Part shown: positions 1 to 7,535 of the stretch, one piece after another
Numbering within the stretch: position 1 is the first letter of the stretch
Layout: every line of letters starts with the position of its first letter
Assembly: GCA_035302145.1 (NCBI GenBank)
Contig: DATGSX010000076.1
Location: 1-14,085 of the forward strand
Origin: JAJYTI01 sp035302145
GTDB lineage: Bacteria > Bacteroidota > Bacteroidia > Flavobacteriales > Flavobacteriaceae
Length of the DNA stretch: 14,085 bases
Direction: 5' to 3'
Position numbers and translations under genes: made by a program
The notes under the pieces: model-generated
The model's database searches: none
What the model was told of the DNA's origin: nothing
What the model saw: the letters and a program-made list of their open reading frames with translations, nothing else

Positions 1-152
1 CATGTATTATTACATAGCCTCTATGTATTCTGCGTTAAAAGCCATGTTTTCTGTATTGGTATTTATCTACAGGTATTTTTATGAAAACAATATTGAAAGA
101 AGTTAAGTTGTGTTTTTTCTATATTAAATAAAACTTAAAGCAGGTTTTGGTT

Positions 153-252
153 ATTAATGATCAATGTTTAATTATTAATGTTTAATGATCAATGATTAAT
201 GGCTACACCTATTGCTAATCAGTAATTGATAATTAACAATCAACAATTAATA
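153..252. repeat. Heptad repeat arrays in inverted arrangement
   Basis: Bases 153-201 are seven back-to-back 7-base units (attaatg, atcaatg, tttaatt, attaatg, tttaatg, atcaatg, attaatg). After a 23-base spacer, bases 225-252 hold four more units (attgata, attaaca, atcaaca, attaata) that resemble the reverse complement of the first set. The arrangement could fold into a long AT hairpin or hold phased protein-binding sites. No function is known to me. It lies between the upstream neighbour and the hsdR promoter candidate. Confidence 0.65.
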
Positions 253-295
253 TCCGACACTTCAAATTTTGTTAATTTTTCCCAATAAAATTCCC

Positions 296-303
296 TATAT
301 TTG
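296..303 (+). promoter_or_regulatory. Candidate -7 promoter element for hsdRMS
   Basis: TATATTTG matches the Bacteroidota -7 consensus TAnnTTTG exactly and is identical to the element ahead of fic at 11523-11530. A TTTG at 268-271 is the only nearby -33 candidate, but at 24 bases it is spaced a little too far for the usual 19-21. The predicted leader to hsdR would be about 105 bases. This is a sequence match only. Confidence 0.45.
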
Positions 304-416
304 ATATCATAATAATCTCCCCAGTTTTATGCGCTAATTCTTATTCGAGTAGCGTAAATTATTTGATAATACTATAAGCATACTGCTTGTTGCCAATGAA
401 TGAAAAATAATCAGGT

Positions 417-2771
417 ATGTTAAGGAACTACACAGAAGCAGATACAAGAGCAAACTTTATAGACCCTCAGTTAGAACAGCAAAACTGGGAGTCTTCGCAT
501 ATTAGGCGGGAGTATTATTTTACAGATGGAAGAAAGCTAATCGGGAATAAACGTGGAAAACGTCTGTTTGTTGATTACTTACTTCGATATAATAATGTAA
601 AGCTGGCTATAATAGAAGCTAAGAAAGCTTCGCTTCATCCTACCGAAGGCTTACAACAGGCTATAGACTATGGTAAGAAACTTAACATTGATTTCGTATA
701 CTCTACTAATGGGAAGGAAATATATGAGTTTCAATTATCTAAGGGAACAGGGCAATACGTAAATCAGTTCCCTACACCAGAAGAATTATACGATAGAGTT
801 TATAATGAGAATAAAGACCTAAAGAAACATTTACACTCTATACCGTTTCTTTTAGAAAGGTTCGAACCTAGATACTATCAGGAGGGGGCAGTAAATAGTG
901 CTCTTGAGCATATTGCAAACGGAGATAAACGAATCTTGTTAACCTTGGCAACTGGAACAGGAAAAACATTTATCGCTTTACAAATTGTTCACAAACTACT
1001 TCAAGCAAAATGGAACGTAGATGGGCAAGACCGTAGACCTAGAGTTTTGTTCTTAGCCGATAGGAATGTTTTGGCCGATCAAGCAATAAATACCTTCAAC
1101 CATTATGAGAATGATTTAATTAAAATCAATGGCGATGAAATTCGCAAAAGGAATGGTAGGGTACCTACTAATGCTTATATCTTCTTTGCCATTTATCAAG
1201 CTATTGCCGAACGGGAAGATTGGGGAGGTTATTATAAAGAATATCCAAGCGATTTCTTTGATTTAATTATAATCGATGAGTGTCATAGAGGGAGTGCTAA
1301 TGAAGAAGGTAGTTGGCGTGCTATATTAGACCATTTTGCCAGTGCTGTTCACATAGGTATGACAGCAACACCTAAACGGGATGATAATGTGGATACGTAC
1401 AAATACTTCGGTAAGCCCGTTTACGAGTATTCTCTTAAAGATGGAATTAATGATGGATTCTTAACCCCTTACAAGGTGAAACGCATTAGAACCAATATTG
1501 ATGAGTATATTTTTACTGAAGGTGATATAGTTATTCAAGGGGAGGTTGAGCAAGACTTGTATGAGATTAAAGATTTTGAGAGGAAAATTACCCTTCCTGC
1601 ACGAACTCGACTTATCGCCAAATCTATTTTGAAGCACATTGGTAGGATGGAAAAAACCATTGTATTCTGTGCCAATCAATCTCATGCTTTAGATTTACGT
1701 GATGCGATAAACGACTTTAAGGAAGTAACAGATCCTGATTATTGCGTGCGAATTACTTCGGATGAAGGAATTATTGGCCGAAGGCTTTTAGAACTTTTCC
1801 AAGATAACACCAAAGATATTCCAGTGATACTAACATCTTCTAAGATGCTGACAACAGGAGTCGATGCTCGTAATGTTCGAAATATTGTTCTTACAGCTCC
1901 TATTGGTTCTATGGTAGAATTTAAACAGATTATAGGAAGAGGTACTCGATTGTATGAAGGAAAAGACTTCTTTACCATTATTGACTTTGTTGGAGCAAGT
2001 AATAAGTTTTACGATAAAGATTGGGATGGTATTCCAGAAGACCAAATTGAGGTGGAAGAGAGGGATATCATTACCACAGAAGAAGAGTATGAAGCATTAG
2101 AAGAACTAGATGGTTTAGATAGTCAAGTAGAAGAAGGTCAAGAAAAGGAAAATAACCGAGAGGAAGAAGAAGCTTCCAAAACGCCAGAGAAATTAATAGT
2201 TGAACTATCTAACGGGAGAAAGCTTAAAGTTATCGATGTGGAAACACGCTATATAGATGAAAACGGAAAGCCTTTAACCGCTAAACAGTTTTTAGAAAAA
2301 TTGGTGGGAGATTTACCACATTTATATCAAAATGAGGAACAACTACGTAAAGCTTGGGCGAATCCTGAAACACGAACTGAGCTTTTAATCCAGTTAAGCG
2401 AATTAGGGTTTGATACGGAGCAATTGCAAGCTATGCAAAAAATGATAGCTTCGCCAGATACCGATATTTTCGACATTCTAGCACATATTTCGTTTAGTAC
2501 AGACATTAAAACACGAACCGATAGAGCGAATGACGTTCGAAAGGATAAGTATTTAACGGTGTATAAAAACTTAAAAGCCAGAGAGTTTTTAGAGTATGTG
2601 CTGAACGTGTATGAACAACACGGAATCGAAGAGTTAGGACGAAGCAAGCTTACAGATTTAATCCGTATTAACTTGGGAACAACCAAAGATGCAAAAGAAG
2701 CCTTTGGAAGTACAAGTAACATTATTAATGCGTATTATGACTTGCAGAAACAGATATATAAGGTTAGTTAA
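417..2771 (+). CDS. hsdR: Type I restriction enzyme, R (endonuclease/translocase) subunit
   Basis: This is the motor and cutting subunit of a type I restriction-modification complex: it translocates unmethylated DNA using ATP and cleaves at a distance. The order of domains is clear. An N-terminal PD-(D/E)xK nuclease has D53 and E67-A-K69. A superfamily 2 helicase core follows with motif I ATGTGKT at 178-184, DECH at 287-290, TAT at 316-318 and QIIGRGTR at 504-511. A glutamate-rich linker spans about 540-590, and a C-terminal helical domain of the EcoEI type binds the HsdM/HsdS core. At 784 residues it has the usual length for EcoEI-like (type IB) R subunits. The opening residues, with EADTR and IDP, are typical of the family and fix the ATG at 417; an upstream ATG quickly meets a stop. 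It is the first gene of the operon, with hsdM 38 bases downstream. No damage is seen. Confidence 0.96.
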   Translation: MLRNYTEADTRANFIDPQLEQQNWESSHIRREYYFTDGRKLIGNKRGKRLFVDYLLRYNNVKLAIIEAKKASLHPTEGLQQAIDYGKKLNIDFVYSTNGKEIYEFQLSKGTGQYVNQFPTPEELYDRVYNENKDLKKHLHSIPFLLERFEPRYYQEGAVNSALEHIANGDKRILLTLATGTGKTFIALQIVHKLLQAKWNVDGQDRRPRVLFLADRNVLADQAINTFNHYENDLIKINGDEIRKRNGRVPTNAYIFFAIYQAIAEREDWGGYYKEYPSDFFDLIIIDECHRGSANEEGSWRAILDHFASAVHIGMTATPKRDDNVDTYKYFGKPVYEYSLKDGINDGFLTPYKVKRIRTNIDEYIFTEGDIVIQGEVEQDLYEIKDFERKITLPARTRLIAKSILKHIGRMEKTIVFCANQSHALDLRDAINDFKEVTDPDYCVRITSDEGIIGRRLLELFQDNTKDIPVILTSSKMLTTGVDARNVRNIVLTAPIGSMVEFKQIIGRGTRLYEGKDFFTIIDFVGASNKFYDKDWDGIPEDQIEVEERDIITTEEEYEALEELDGLDSQVEEGQEKENNREEEEASKTPEKLIVELSNGRKLKVIDVETRYIDENGKPLTAKQFLEKLVGDLPHLYQNEEQLRKAWANPETRTELLIQLSELGFDTEQLQAMQKMIASPDTDIFDILAHISFSTDIKTRTDRANDVRKDKYLTVYKNLKAREFLEYVLNVYEQHGIEELGRSKLTDLIRINLGTTKDAKEAFGSTSNIINAYYDLQKQIYKVS

Positions 2772-2809
2772 AAAATATTAATACAGAATTATAAAAGTAG
2801 AATTAATTA

Positions 2810-4309
2810 ATGGGTGAAATACAAAATAAAATAGACCGTATTACCGATATCCTTCGGCGAGACGATGGAATTAGTGGAGCAATGCACTATACAGAACAAA
2901 TTTCTTGGATTCTGTTCTTAAAGTTCCTTAACGATTATGAGCTTAACAGAGCCGATGAAGCGGAGCTGGAAGGAAAAGAATACGAGTTCCTATTGCAAAA
3001 AGATTTACGTTGGGATAATTGGGCTGCACCTAAAGATAAAGACGGTAAACTAGACTTAAAAGCATTAACTGGCGATGACTTAATGGAAGTAGTTAATGTT
3101 CAGCTTTTCCCATACTTAAAAGGCTTTAAAATCAATGAAATAGACCCAACTTCTATGAAGTATAAAATTGGGGCTATTTTCGAGTATTTAGATAACCGTA
3201 TTGTTAGTGGCCATACACTAAGAGAAATAATAAATATCATTGATGAATTAAACTTCCAAAGTTCCGATGAGCTTTTTGAGCTCTCTCATATTTATGAGAA
3301 CTTATTAAAAGGCATGGGGTCTGATGGAGGAAACTCAGGGGAGTTTTACACCCCTAGGTCGGTTATAAAGGCAATGGTTCAGGCAGTTGATCCACAAGTA
3401 GGAGAAAGTATTTACGATGGAGCTGCAGGAAGCTGTGGGTTTCTTGTAGAAGCTTTTGACTTTCTTACTACCGAAGAGAAAAGAGCTAATTACTCACCTA
3501 CCGAAATGGACGTTATTCAAAAGAAGACCTTTTATGGCCAAGAAAGAACTTCTCTAGGTTACGTAATGGGAATGATGAATATGATATTGCACGGTATAGA
3601 AAGCCCTAATTTATATAAAGGAAATACACTAACCAGTAATATTCGTGATTTTCAAGAGAAAGACCGTCATGATATTATCCTAGCAAACCCACCTTTTGGC
3701 GGAAAAGAAAAATCACAGATTCAGCAAAACTTCCCAGTAGAAACAAATGCTACCGAAATGCTGTTCATGCAGCACTTTATGAAGATGCTAAAGCTGGAAG
3801 GGCGTGCTGCAGTTATTGTTCCCGAAGGAGTCCTGTTTCAAACAAACAATGCTTTTAAAGCTATTAAACAGGACTTATTGGAAAATTTCGATGTGCATAC
3901 CATTGTTAGTTTGCCAAGTGGTGTGTTTTTGCCATATAGTGGCGTAAAAACCAATATCATATTCTTCGATCGTAAAGGTGCTACTTCCGAAATTTGGTAT
4001 TATGAAGTAAATCCGCCTTATAACTTAACCAAAAATAGACCTATCCTTTACGAGCATTTCGAAGAGTTTTTAGAGTTGTTTAAAAACCCTGAAAAACGAA
4101 ATACTACCAACAAAAAGGTTAGTGATGACTGTAATGATTGGACGGTAAAAGTTAGCGATATTAAAGATTACGATATCAGTGCAAAGAATCCCAATAAAGT
4201 TGTGGAAATAATACATCGTTCGCCAATGGAATTAATTTCAGAATTGAAGGCTAATGATGAGAAAATAGATCAACATTTAGAGGAAATAGAACGATTGATT
4301 GAAAGTTAA
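2810..4309 (+). CDS. hsdM: Type I DNA methyltransferase, M subunit (N6-adenine)
   Basis: This is the methylating subunit. With HsdS it transfers a methyl group from S-adenosylmethionine to adenine N6 in the recognition site, and with HsdR it completes the restriction complex. A helical N-terminal HsdM domain occupies about residues 1-150. The family signature GEFYTPR is at 177-183, and the cofactor loop (motif I) is DGAAGSCGF at 203-211. The catalytic NPPF (motif IV) is at 293-296. A C-terminal coiled helix (about 475-499) would contact HsdS. The length of 499 residues is normal and all key residues are present, so the enzyme should be active. The start at 2810 is 38 bases after hsdR and has no Shine-Dalgarno sequence, as usual in Bacteroidota. 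Co-transcription with hsdR and hsdS is likely because no terminator lies between them. Confidence 0.96.
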   Translation: MGEIQNKIDRITDILRRDDGISGAMHYTEQISWILFLKFLNDYELNRADEAELEGKEYEFLLQKDLRWDNWAAPKDKDGKLDLKALTGDDLMEVVNVQLFPYLKGFKINEIDPTSMKYKIGAIFEYLDNRIVSGHTLREIINIIDELNFQSSDELFELSHIYENLLKGMGSDGGNSGEFYTPRSVIKAMVQAVDPQVGESIYDGAAGSCGFLVEAFDFLTTEEKRANYSPTEMDVIQKKTFYGQERTSLGYVMGMMNMILHGIESPNLYKGNTLTSNIRDFQEKDRHDIILANPPFGGKEKSQIQQNFPVETNATEMLFMQHFMKMLKLEGRAAVIVPEGVLFQTNNAFKAIKQDLLENFDVHTIVSLPSGVFLPYSGVKTNIIFFDRKGATSEIWYYEVNPPYNLTKNRPILYEHFEEFLELFKNPEKRNTTNKKVSDDCNDWTVKVSDIKDYDISAKNPNKVVEIIHRSPMELISELKANDEKIDQHLEEIERLIES

Positions 4310-4409
4310 GAATCGGAGAGTTGATGACAAAAATTTAGCAGGTTTAGTATCAGTGAAGATCAGCATAATCAGCGCCATCCATGTTCTATTAAAATAAATA
4401 ATTAAAATA
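4310..4409. other. hsdM-hsdS spacer with a degenerate phased repeat
   Basis: The 100-base spacer holds no gene. Bases 4355-4396 carry the related words atcagcat, atcagcgcc and atccatgtt at about 10-base steps. This resembles remnants of short intergenic repeats that I recall from Bacteroidota genomes; the resemblance is from memory and could not be searched. The last 20 bases before hsdS are pure A/T except for the start itself. Confidence 0.3.
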
Positions 4410-5648
4410 ATGGGTAAGGGAGAATTGACATTAGAGAAAGAAATATTAAAAAAAGGTAAGTGGGAAGAAATAACATTATCAAAAGTTGCAAAATTTCGAC
4501 CTAGTAAAACGCAAGTTAGGGATTTATCAAATCTAAATTGTTCATTTGTTCCAATGAAGGATTTAAATGAGAAAGAAATAGAATTTATACCTAAGGAAGA
4601 AAGAAAAATTGGTGATGTATATAAAGGATATACTTATTTTGAAAACAATGATGTTCTTCTTGCCAAAGTTACCCCTTGTTTTCAAAACAGAAAAGCTGGT
4701 GTAGCTAAAGACTTAGTAAATGGGATAGGATTTGGTTCAAGTGAATTTTTTGTTTTTAGACCATCAGAAAAAATATTACCTGAATTTATTTATTACTTCT
4801 TTATGACTGAAGAGTTTATAAATAAAGGAGTGGCAAATATGAGTGGAGCAGTTGGATTAAGAAGGGTTACTAATGATTATGTTAAAAATGTAAAAATTCC
4901 ACTTCCCCCGCTATCCGAACAGCGCCGTATACTTTCAAAACTAGACACCTTATTTGCCGAAATCGATGCTTCTTTAGCTTTAATCGACCAAAACATTGCA
5001 CAAGCAGAAGCTTTAAAGTTGAGTGTGTTGGATGAGGAGTTTGGGAAAATTCGAAAAGAAGAAAATATATTTAAAATAAAGGATTTAGCCTTTACAAAAA
5101 GTGGTGCCACACCAAGAAGATCTATAAAATCTTATTGGGGTGGAAACATTCCTTGGTTAAAATCTGGTGAGTTGAATGACAATAAAAATATTGTAGAGAA
5201 TTTAGAGTATATTACTCAAAAGGGTCTGGAAAACTCATCAGCTAAGATATTTCCTAAGGGTACATTGTTGATGGCAATGTATGGTGCTACAGCTGGTAAA
5301 TTAGGTATACTAGGAATTGAAGCATGTACAAATCAAGCTGTGTGTTCCATCCAAAATGATAAGGGTTTATTTATAGAAGAATATCTGTACTATTATTTAT
5401 TGATGATTAGGGAGAAAATCATTTTAGATTCTTTTGGTGGAGCACAACCAAATATTAGTAAAAGATATATTGATAATTTAGATGTTCCGCTTCCTGTTAA
5501 GAAAGAACGTCAACAAAAAATCGTTCAAAAGCTAGATGCTCTTTTTGCTGAGATAGATGCTTTGGTTTTAGACTACACTCAAAAGCGAGAGAATTTAGAA
5601 GCTTTAAAGAGCAGTTTGTTGGATCAGGCTTTTAAGGGGGAGTTGTAG
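4410..5648 (+). CDS. hsdS: Type I restriction enzyme, specificity (S) subunit
   Basis: HsdS selects the bipartite DNA target for both methylation and cleavage. The protein has the classic two-part layout. Target-recognition domain 1 is at about residues 15-165. A conserved coiled-coil spacer at 164-211 begins PLPPLSEQRR and contains LDTLFAEIDA. Target-recognition domain 2 is at about 215-358. A second conserved arm at 360-412 begins PLPVKKERQQ and contains LDALFAEIDA. Each recognition domain contacts one half of the target. The length of 412 residues is normal, so both half sites should be read. The recognition domains are visibly more AT-rich than the conserved arms, as expected for domains exchanged between strains. 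The recognition sequence cannot be predicted from this alone. The start is uncertain by a few codons: the first 15 or so residues are poorly conserved in the family. The HEPN-like gene follows 19 bases later. Confidence 0.95.
   Translation: MGKGELTLEKEILKKGKWEEITLSKVAKFRPSKTQVRDLSNLNCSFVPMKDLNEKEIEFIPKEERKIGDVYKGYTYFENNDVLLAKVTPCFQNRKAGVAKDLVNGIGFGSSEFFVFRPSEKILPEFIYYFFMTEEFINKGVANMSGAVGLRRVTNDYVKNVKIPLPPLSEQRRILSKLDTLFAEIDASLALIDQNIAQAEALKLSVLDEEFGKIRKEENIFKIKDLAFTKSGATPRRSIKSYWGGNIPWLKSGELNDNKNIVENLEYITQKGLENSSAKIFPKGTLLMAMYGATAGKLGILGIEACTNQAVCSIQNDKGLFIEEYLYYYLLMIREKIILDSFGGAQPNISKRYIDNLDVPLPVKKERQQKIVQKLDALFAEIDALVLDYTQKRENLEALKSSLLDQAFKGEL
4899..5042 (+). repeat. hsdS internal conserved arm, copy 1
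   Basis: This encodes residues 164-211 of HsdS and is related to copy 2 at 5487-5633. Shared stretches include the codons for LFAEIDA and the 13 bases AGAAGCTTTAAAG followed by a TTGGATSA word. The paired arms form the HsdS coiled coil and are the usual crossover points for swapping recognition domains. Confidence 0.75.
5487..5633 (+). repeat. hsdS internal conserved arm, copy 2
   Basis: This encodes residues 360-408 of HsdS, ending in SSLLDQAFK. It is the partner of copy 1 at 4899-5042. The same end motif, SLLNEVFK, reappears in the orphan tail at 6294-6317, so this arm has a third relative just downstream. Confidence 0.75.
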
Positions 5649-5667
5649 GTTAAATGAAGAGTGAAAA

Positions 5668-6288
5668 ATGAGTGAATTAAACTATAAAAAAAGTGAAATA
5701 AAGCTTTATCAAAGTTTATTCATTTTATATAAGTGTAACCAAACTGTAAATAAAACTTGGCTGCTATATCAAAATAGTAAAGGAAATAACTTTCTTTTAT
5801 TTCACATGATACTTGAGCTAGAAAATTTTAATGAAGAGTATAAAAAATATTTTAATTGTAAACGTATCCCTCAATATAAAATTCGGATTAATCAAATTCG
5901 GTATATAGTTAAACCTGTTTATGACGAAATCAAAAAGTGGAATTTAAGACAGTTTAGAAATAATATTATTGCTCATCCTTGGAGGCGTAATGGAGAGTTT
6001 GTTTCACCTGACTCTGGTAAGTATAAAGTACCTAAAAATGAATTTGAATTCTTATTGCTTAAAAACTATTTAGGTTATATATGGTCTTTAATTGCTGTTG
6101 AATTCAAACAAGAACTTAAAGAAGCTATAGGGTATATGCTTTCTCTTCAACAAACTCCCAGAAGAGAAAAAGATTTCTCTAATATAAATTCAATTCAAAA
6201 GGATATTGTAGAGGAGGTTAACTCAAGGTGTAAAGAGTTTGATAAAAGCTATTATTTAAAGGTTCAGTTTTATGAGATTGAAAAGTAG
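5668..6288 (+). CDS. HEPN-like protein of unknown function, possible RNase effector
   Basis: I do not recognise this 206-residue protein as a named family. It is mostly helical and basic, without a signal peptide or membrane segment. The notable motif is R97-N-N-I-I-A-H103, followed by P-W-R-R. This fits the R-x4-6-H active-site motif of HEPN ribonucleases, in which the residue after R is often N and the helix before it is long (here about 75-96). HEPN proteins of the AbiU2 and anticodon-nuclease types often accompany restriction systems and kill or stall the cell when the system fails. That role is inference from motif and position. The gene begins 19 bases after hsdS, in the same direction, with no terminator between, so it probably belongs to the hsd operon. 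The ATG at 5668 follows GTGAAAA; the ATG at 5654 hits a stop after five codons. Base composition is more AT-rich than hsdR and hsdM. The protein could also be a non-catalytic helical partner. Confidence 0.7.
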   Translation: MSELNYKKSEIKLYQSLFILYKCNQTVNKTWLLYQNSKGNNFLLFHMILELENFNEEYKKYFNCKRIPQYKIRINQIRYIVKPVYDEIKKWNLRQFRNNIIAHPWRRNGEFVSPDSGKYKVPKNEFEFLLLKNYLGYIWSLIAVEFKQELKEAIGYMLSLQQTPRREKDFSNINSIQKDIVEEVNSRCKEFDKSYYLKVQFYEIEK

Positions 6289-6335
6289 AAGCCAGCTTAT
6301 TGAATGAGGTTTTTAAAGAGAGTGATTTAGAATAA
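6285..6335 (+). pseudogene. Orphan C-terminal tail of a second hsdS
   Basis: In the frame starting at 6285 the sequence reads VEASLLNEVFKESDLE and then a stop at 6333-6335. This is the usual ending of HsdS proteins and parallels SSLLDQAFKGEL at the end of the intact hsdS. It lies in a different frame from the HEPN-like gene and has no start codon of its own. It is best read as the last codons of a second or former hsdS allele whose body was lost or replaced. The next gene begins 4 bases after its stop, the spacing expected if that gene once followed an intact hsdS directly. Confidence 0.6.
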
Positions 6336-6339
6336 AAGT

Positions 6340-7140
6340 ATGACGAAAGAGGATGTTATTAAAAGCGAAGCTCGAGAGTTTTATGAATATGGAAATTGGA
6401 AAAGCATCCAACCTATTCCTTCTGCTCAAGATTTAAAAAATGGACTCGAAAAAGAATTGAGAAATCATCTAGATGATGACAGTAAGAAAATTTATCTAAA
6501 TGAACTAATACGTTTAATTGATAAAGATGCCAAAGAGCATCTAAAGACTTGTAAAAAGAAGGATAACCCTAATGAATGTCATACTAATCGATTTTATGCA
6601 AAAAGCAGATATTACACATCTCAAATTGTTGAGTCTATCAAAGAGAATTATGTAATTGTCGACAAGCATTTTGATGCTGATAGCTATTTTTATGAAGAAA
6701 CCTTATATGCAATTGAAGGCTTACTTAATGGAGAACCATATCTATTAAATAAGCAAAGTCCAAAAGAAATCTTAGAGGTTATTACTCGACTATCAAATCT
6801 GGGGATTCTATCTAAAAACAAATATAGCTACTCTGTACATCATGATAAACGTAAGTTTTTGACAAAGCTATTAGAATTAAAATCTTGGAAGAGTTTTAAT
6901 GAATGGTTAAATACTGCAGAAAATGAAGAAAAGCCAGGTTCTGTAACAAACATAAATTTACAAAATTCCTCAGGAGCTCAAGTAAATCATGCCGAAGGTG
7001 GTGGTAAAGTAAATAATCCGAAGAATGAAAATCGAGAACTCTCTAAAGACCCTTGGCTGAAAAATCTGCTCTGGTGGATAAAAATTATAGGTGCAATTAT
7101 TGCTAGTATTATTGGACTATACAAACTGTTCAATGTGTGA
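6340..7140 (+). CDS. Unrecognised protein with a single C-terminal membrane helix
   Basis: I do not recognise this 266-residue protein. Residues 1-190 look like a soluble, charged, helical domain. It contains C71, C80 and H81, and a stretch at about 140-175 (PKEILEVITRLSNLGIL followed by short strand-forming residues) that could be a winged-helix-like fold. Residues 200-226 are a low-charge linker rich in N, G, S and Q. Residues 244-262 are strongly hydrophobic (WWIKIIGAIIASIIGLY) and form one membrane helix right at the C-terminus, so the protein should be tail-anchored in the inner membrane with its N-terminal domain in the cytoplasm. A sensor domain plus terminal membrane helix is a common plan for abortive-infection effectors that attack the membrane. 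That job is inference from layout and location only. The start lies 4 bases after the orphan hsdS tail, and the gene probably closes the hsd operon. Confidence 0.65.
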   Translation: MTKEDVIKSEAREFYEYGNWKSIQPIPSAQDLKNGLEKELRNHLDDDSKKIYLNELIRLIDKDAKEHLKTCKKKDNPNECHTNRFYAKSRYYTSQIVESIKENYVIVDKHFDADSYFYEETLYAIEGLLNGEPYLLNKQSPKEILEVITRLSNLGILSKNKYSYSVHHDKRKFLTKLLELKSWKSFNEWLNTAENEEKPGSVTNINLQNSSGAQVNHAEGGGKVNNPKNENRELSKDPWLKNLLWWIKIIGAIIASIIGLYKLFNV

Positions 7141-7369
7141 TAATTAGCTGATTTTTAGTACTATGTAAAGCGCTGTAATAGAGTGAGTTAGTGCTGAATA
7201 AGAGGTCTATAATGATTAATGAATAAAAGTTCTCACTCAAATTCACTAGGTTTACATGTATTCATTTACAGACAGTGAATAAGTATTTAGGTTACAAAAG
7301 CACTGTTAAATTAACTTTATTTATGATTGGTGTGTTATAATAAATTAATACAAACGCATTAGATGTATA

Positions 7370-7388
7370 AATATCATGAAATGATATT
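7370..7388. promoter_or_regulatory. Operator-like palindrome upstream of the OLD nuclease gene
   Basis: AATATCAT and ATGATATT form perfect 8-base arms around a 3-base GAA spacer. It ends 10 bases before the -7 element at 7399-7406, so it covers the -33 region where a repressor would block RNA polymerase. No candidate repressor gene is adjacent. Confidence 0.4.
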
Positions 7389-7398
7389 GCCATGTAAA

Positions 7399-7406
7399 TA
7401 ATTTTG
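7399..7406 (+). promoter_or_regulatory. Candidate -7 promoter element for the Gabija-like pair
   Basis: TAATTTTG fits the Bacteroidota TAnnTTTG consensus. No good -33 TTTG is found at the usual distance. The start codon of the nuclease gene is 129 bases further on, giving a leader of about 120 bases. Confidence 0.35.
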
Positions 7407-7535
7407 TTGACGTTATTTGGAAAAAAAATATGCACCACAAATAGTTTATTTATTTTTCCATTTGCAAGTAAACAGTAAATAAAAAAAGCTGTTTTTAACC
7501 ATACTCTAATTGAACTTAAAAGAAGAAATTGAATT

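Larger units (their letters stand above)
1..416. other. Non-coding leader region upstream of hsdR
   Basis: No convincing gene is seen in this stretch on either strand; the longest ATG-initiated run noticed (from base 80) is only 16 codons. It is very AT-rich. Bases 153-252 hold two heptad repeat arrays, and a TAnnTTTG promoter element lies at 296-303. The part around 15-60 resembles the degenerate roughly 10-base-phased intergenic sequence seen again at 4355-4396, but the likeness is weak. Confidence 0.6.
7141..7535. other. Intergenic region between the hsd operon and the Gabija-like pair
   Basis: No gene is seen here. It contains long-spaced inverted repeats (GAGTGAG at 7181-7187 with CTCACTC at 7232-7238; ATTCACT at 7241-7247 with AGTGAAT at 7274-7280). 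It also has a perfect short palindrome at 7370-7388 and a promoter element at 7399-7406. A weak AT stem, AAACAG/CTGTTT, at 7470-7494 is followed by T residues. The region most likely carries the control sequences of the downstream pair. Confidence 0.5.

Noticed and set aside
80..130. Small open frame of 16 codons
   Set aside because: It is too short, has no recognisable features, and lies in AT-rich DNA where such frames arise by chance.
2327..2722. Minus-strand open frame of 131 codons inside hsdR
   Set aside because: It lies wholly within the well-supported hsdR C-terminal domain and its serine- and phenylalanine-rich sequence is typical of an antisense shadow.
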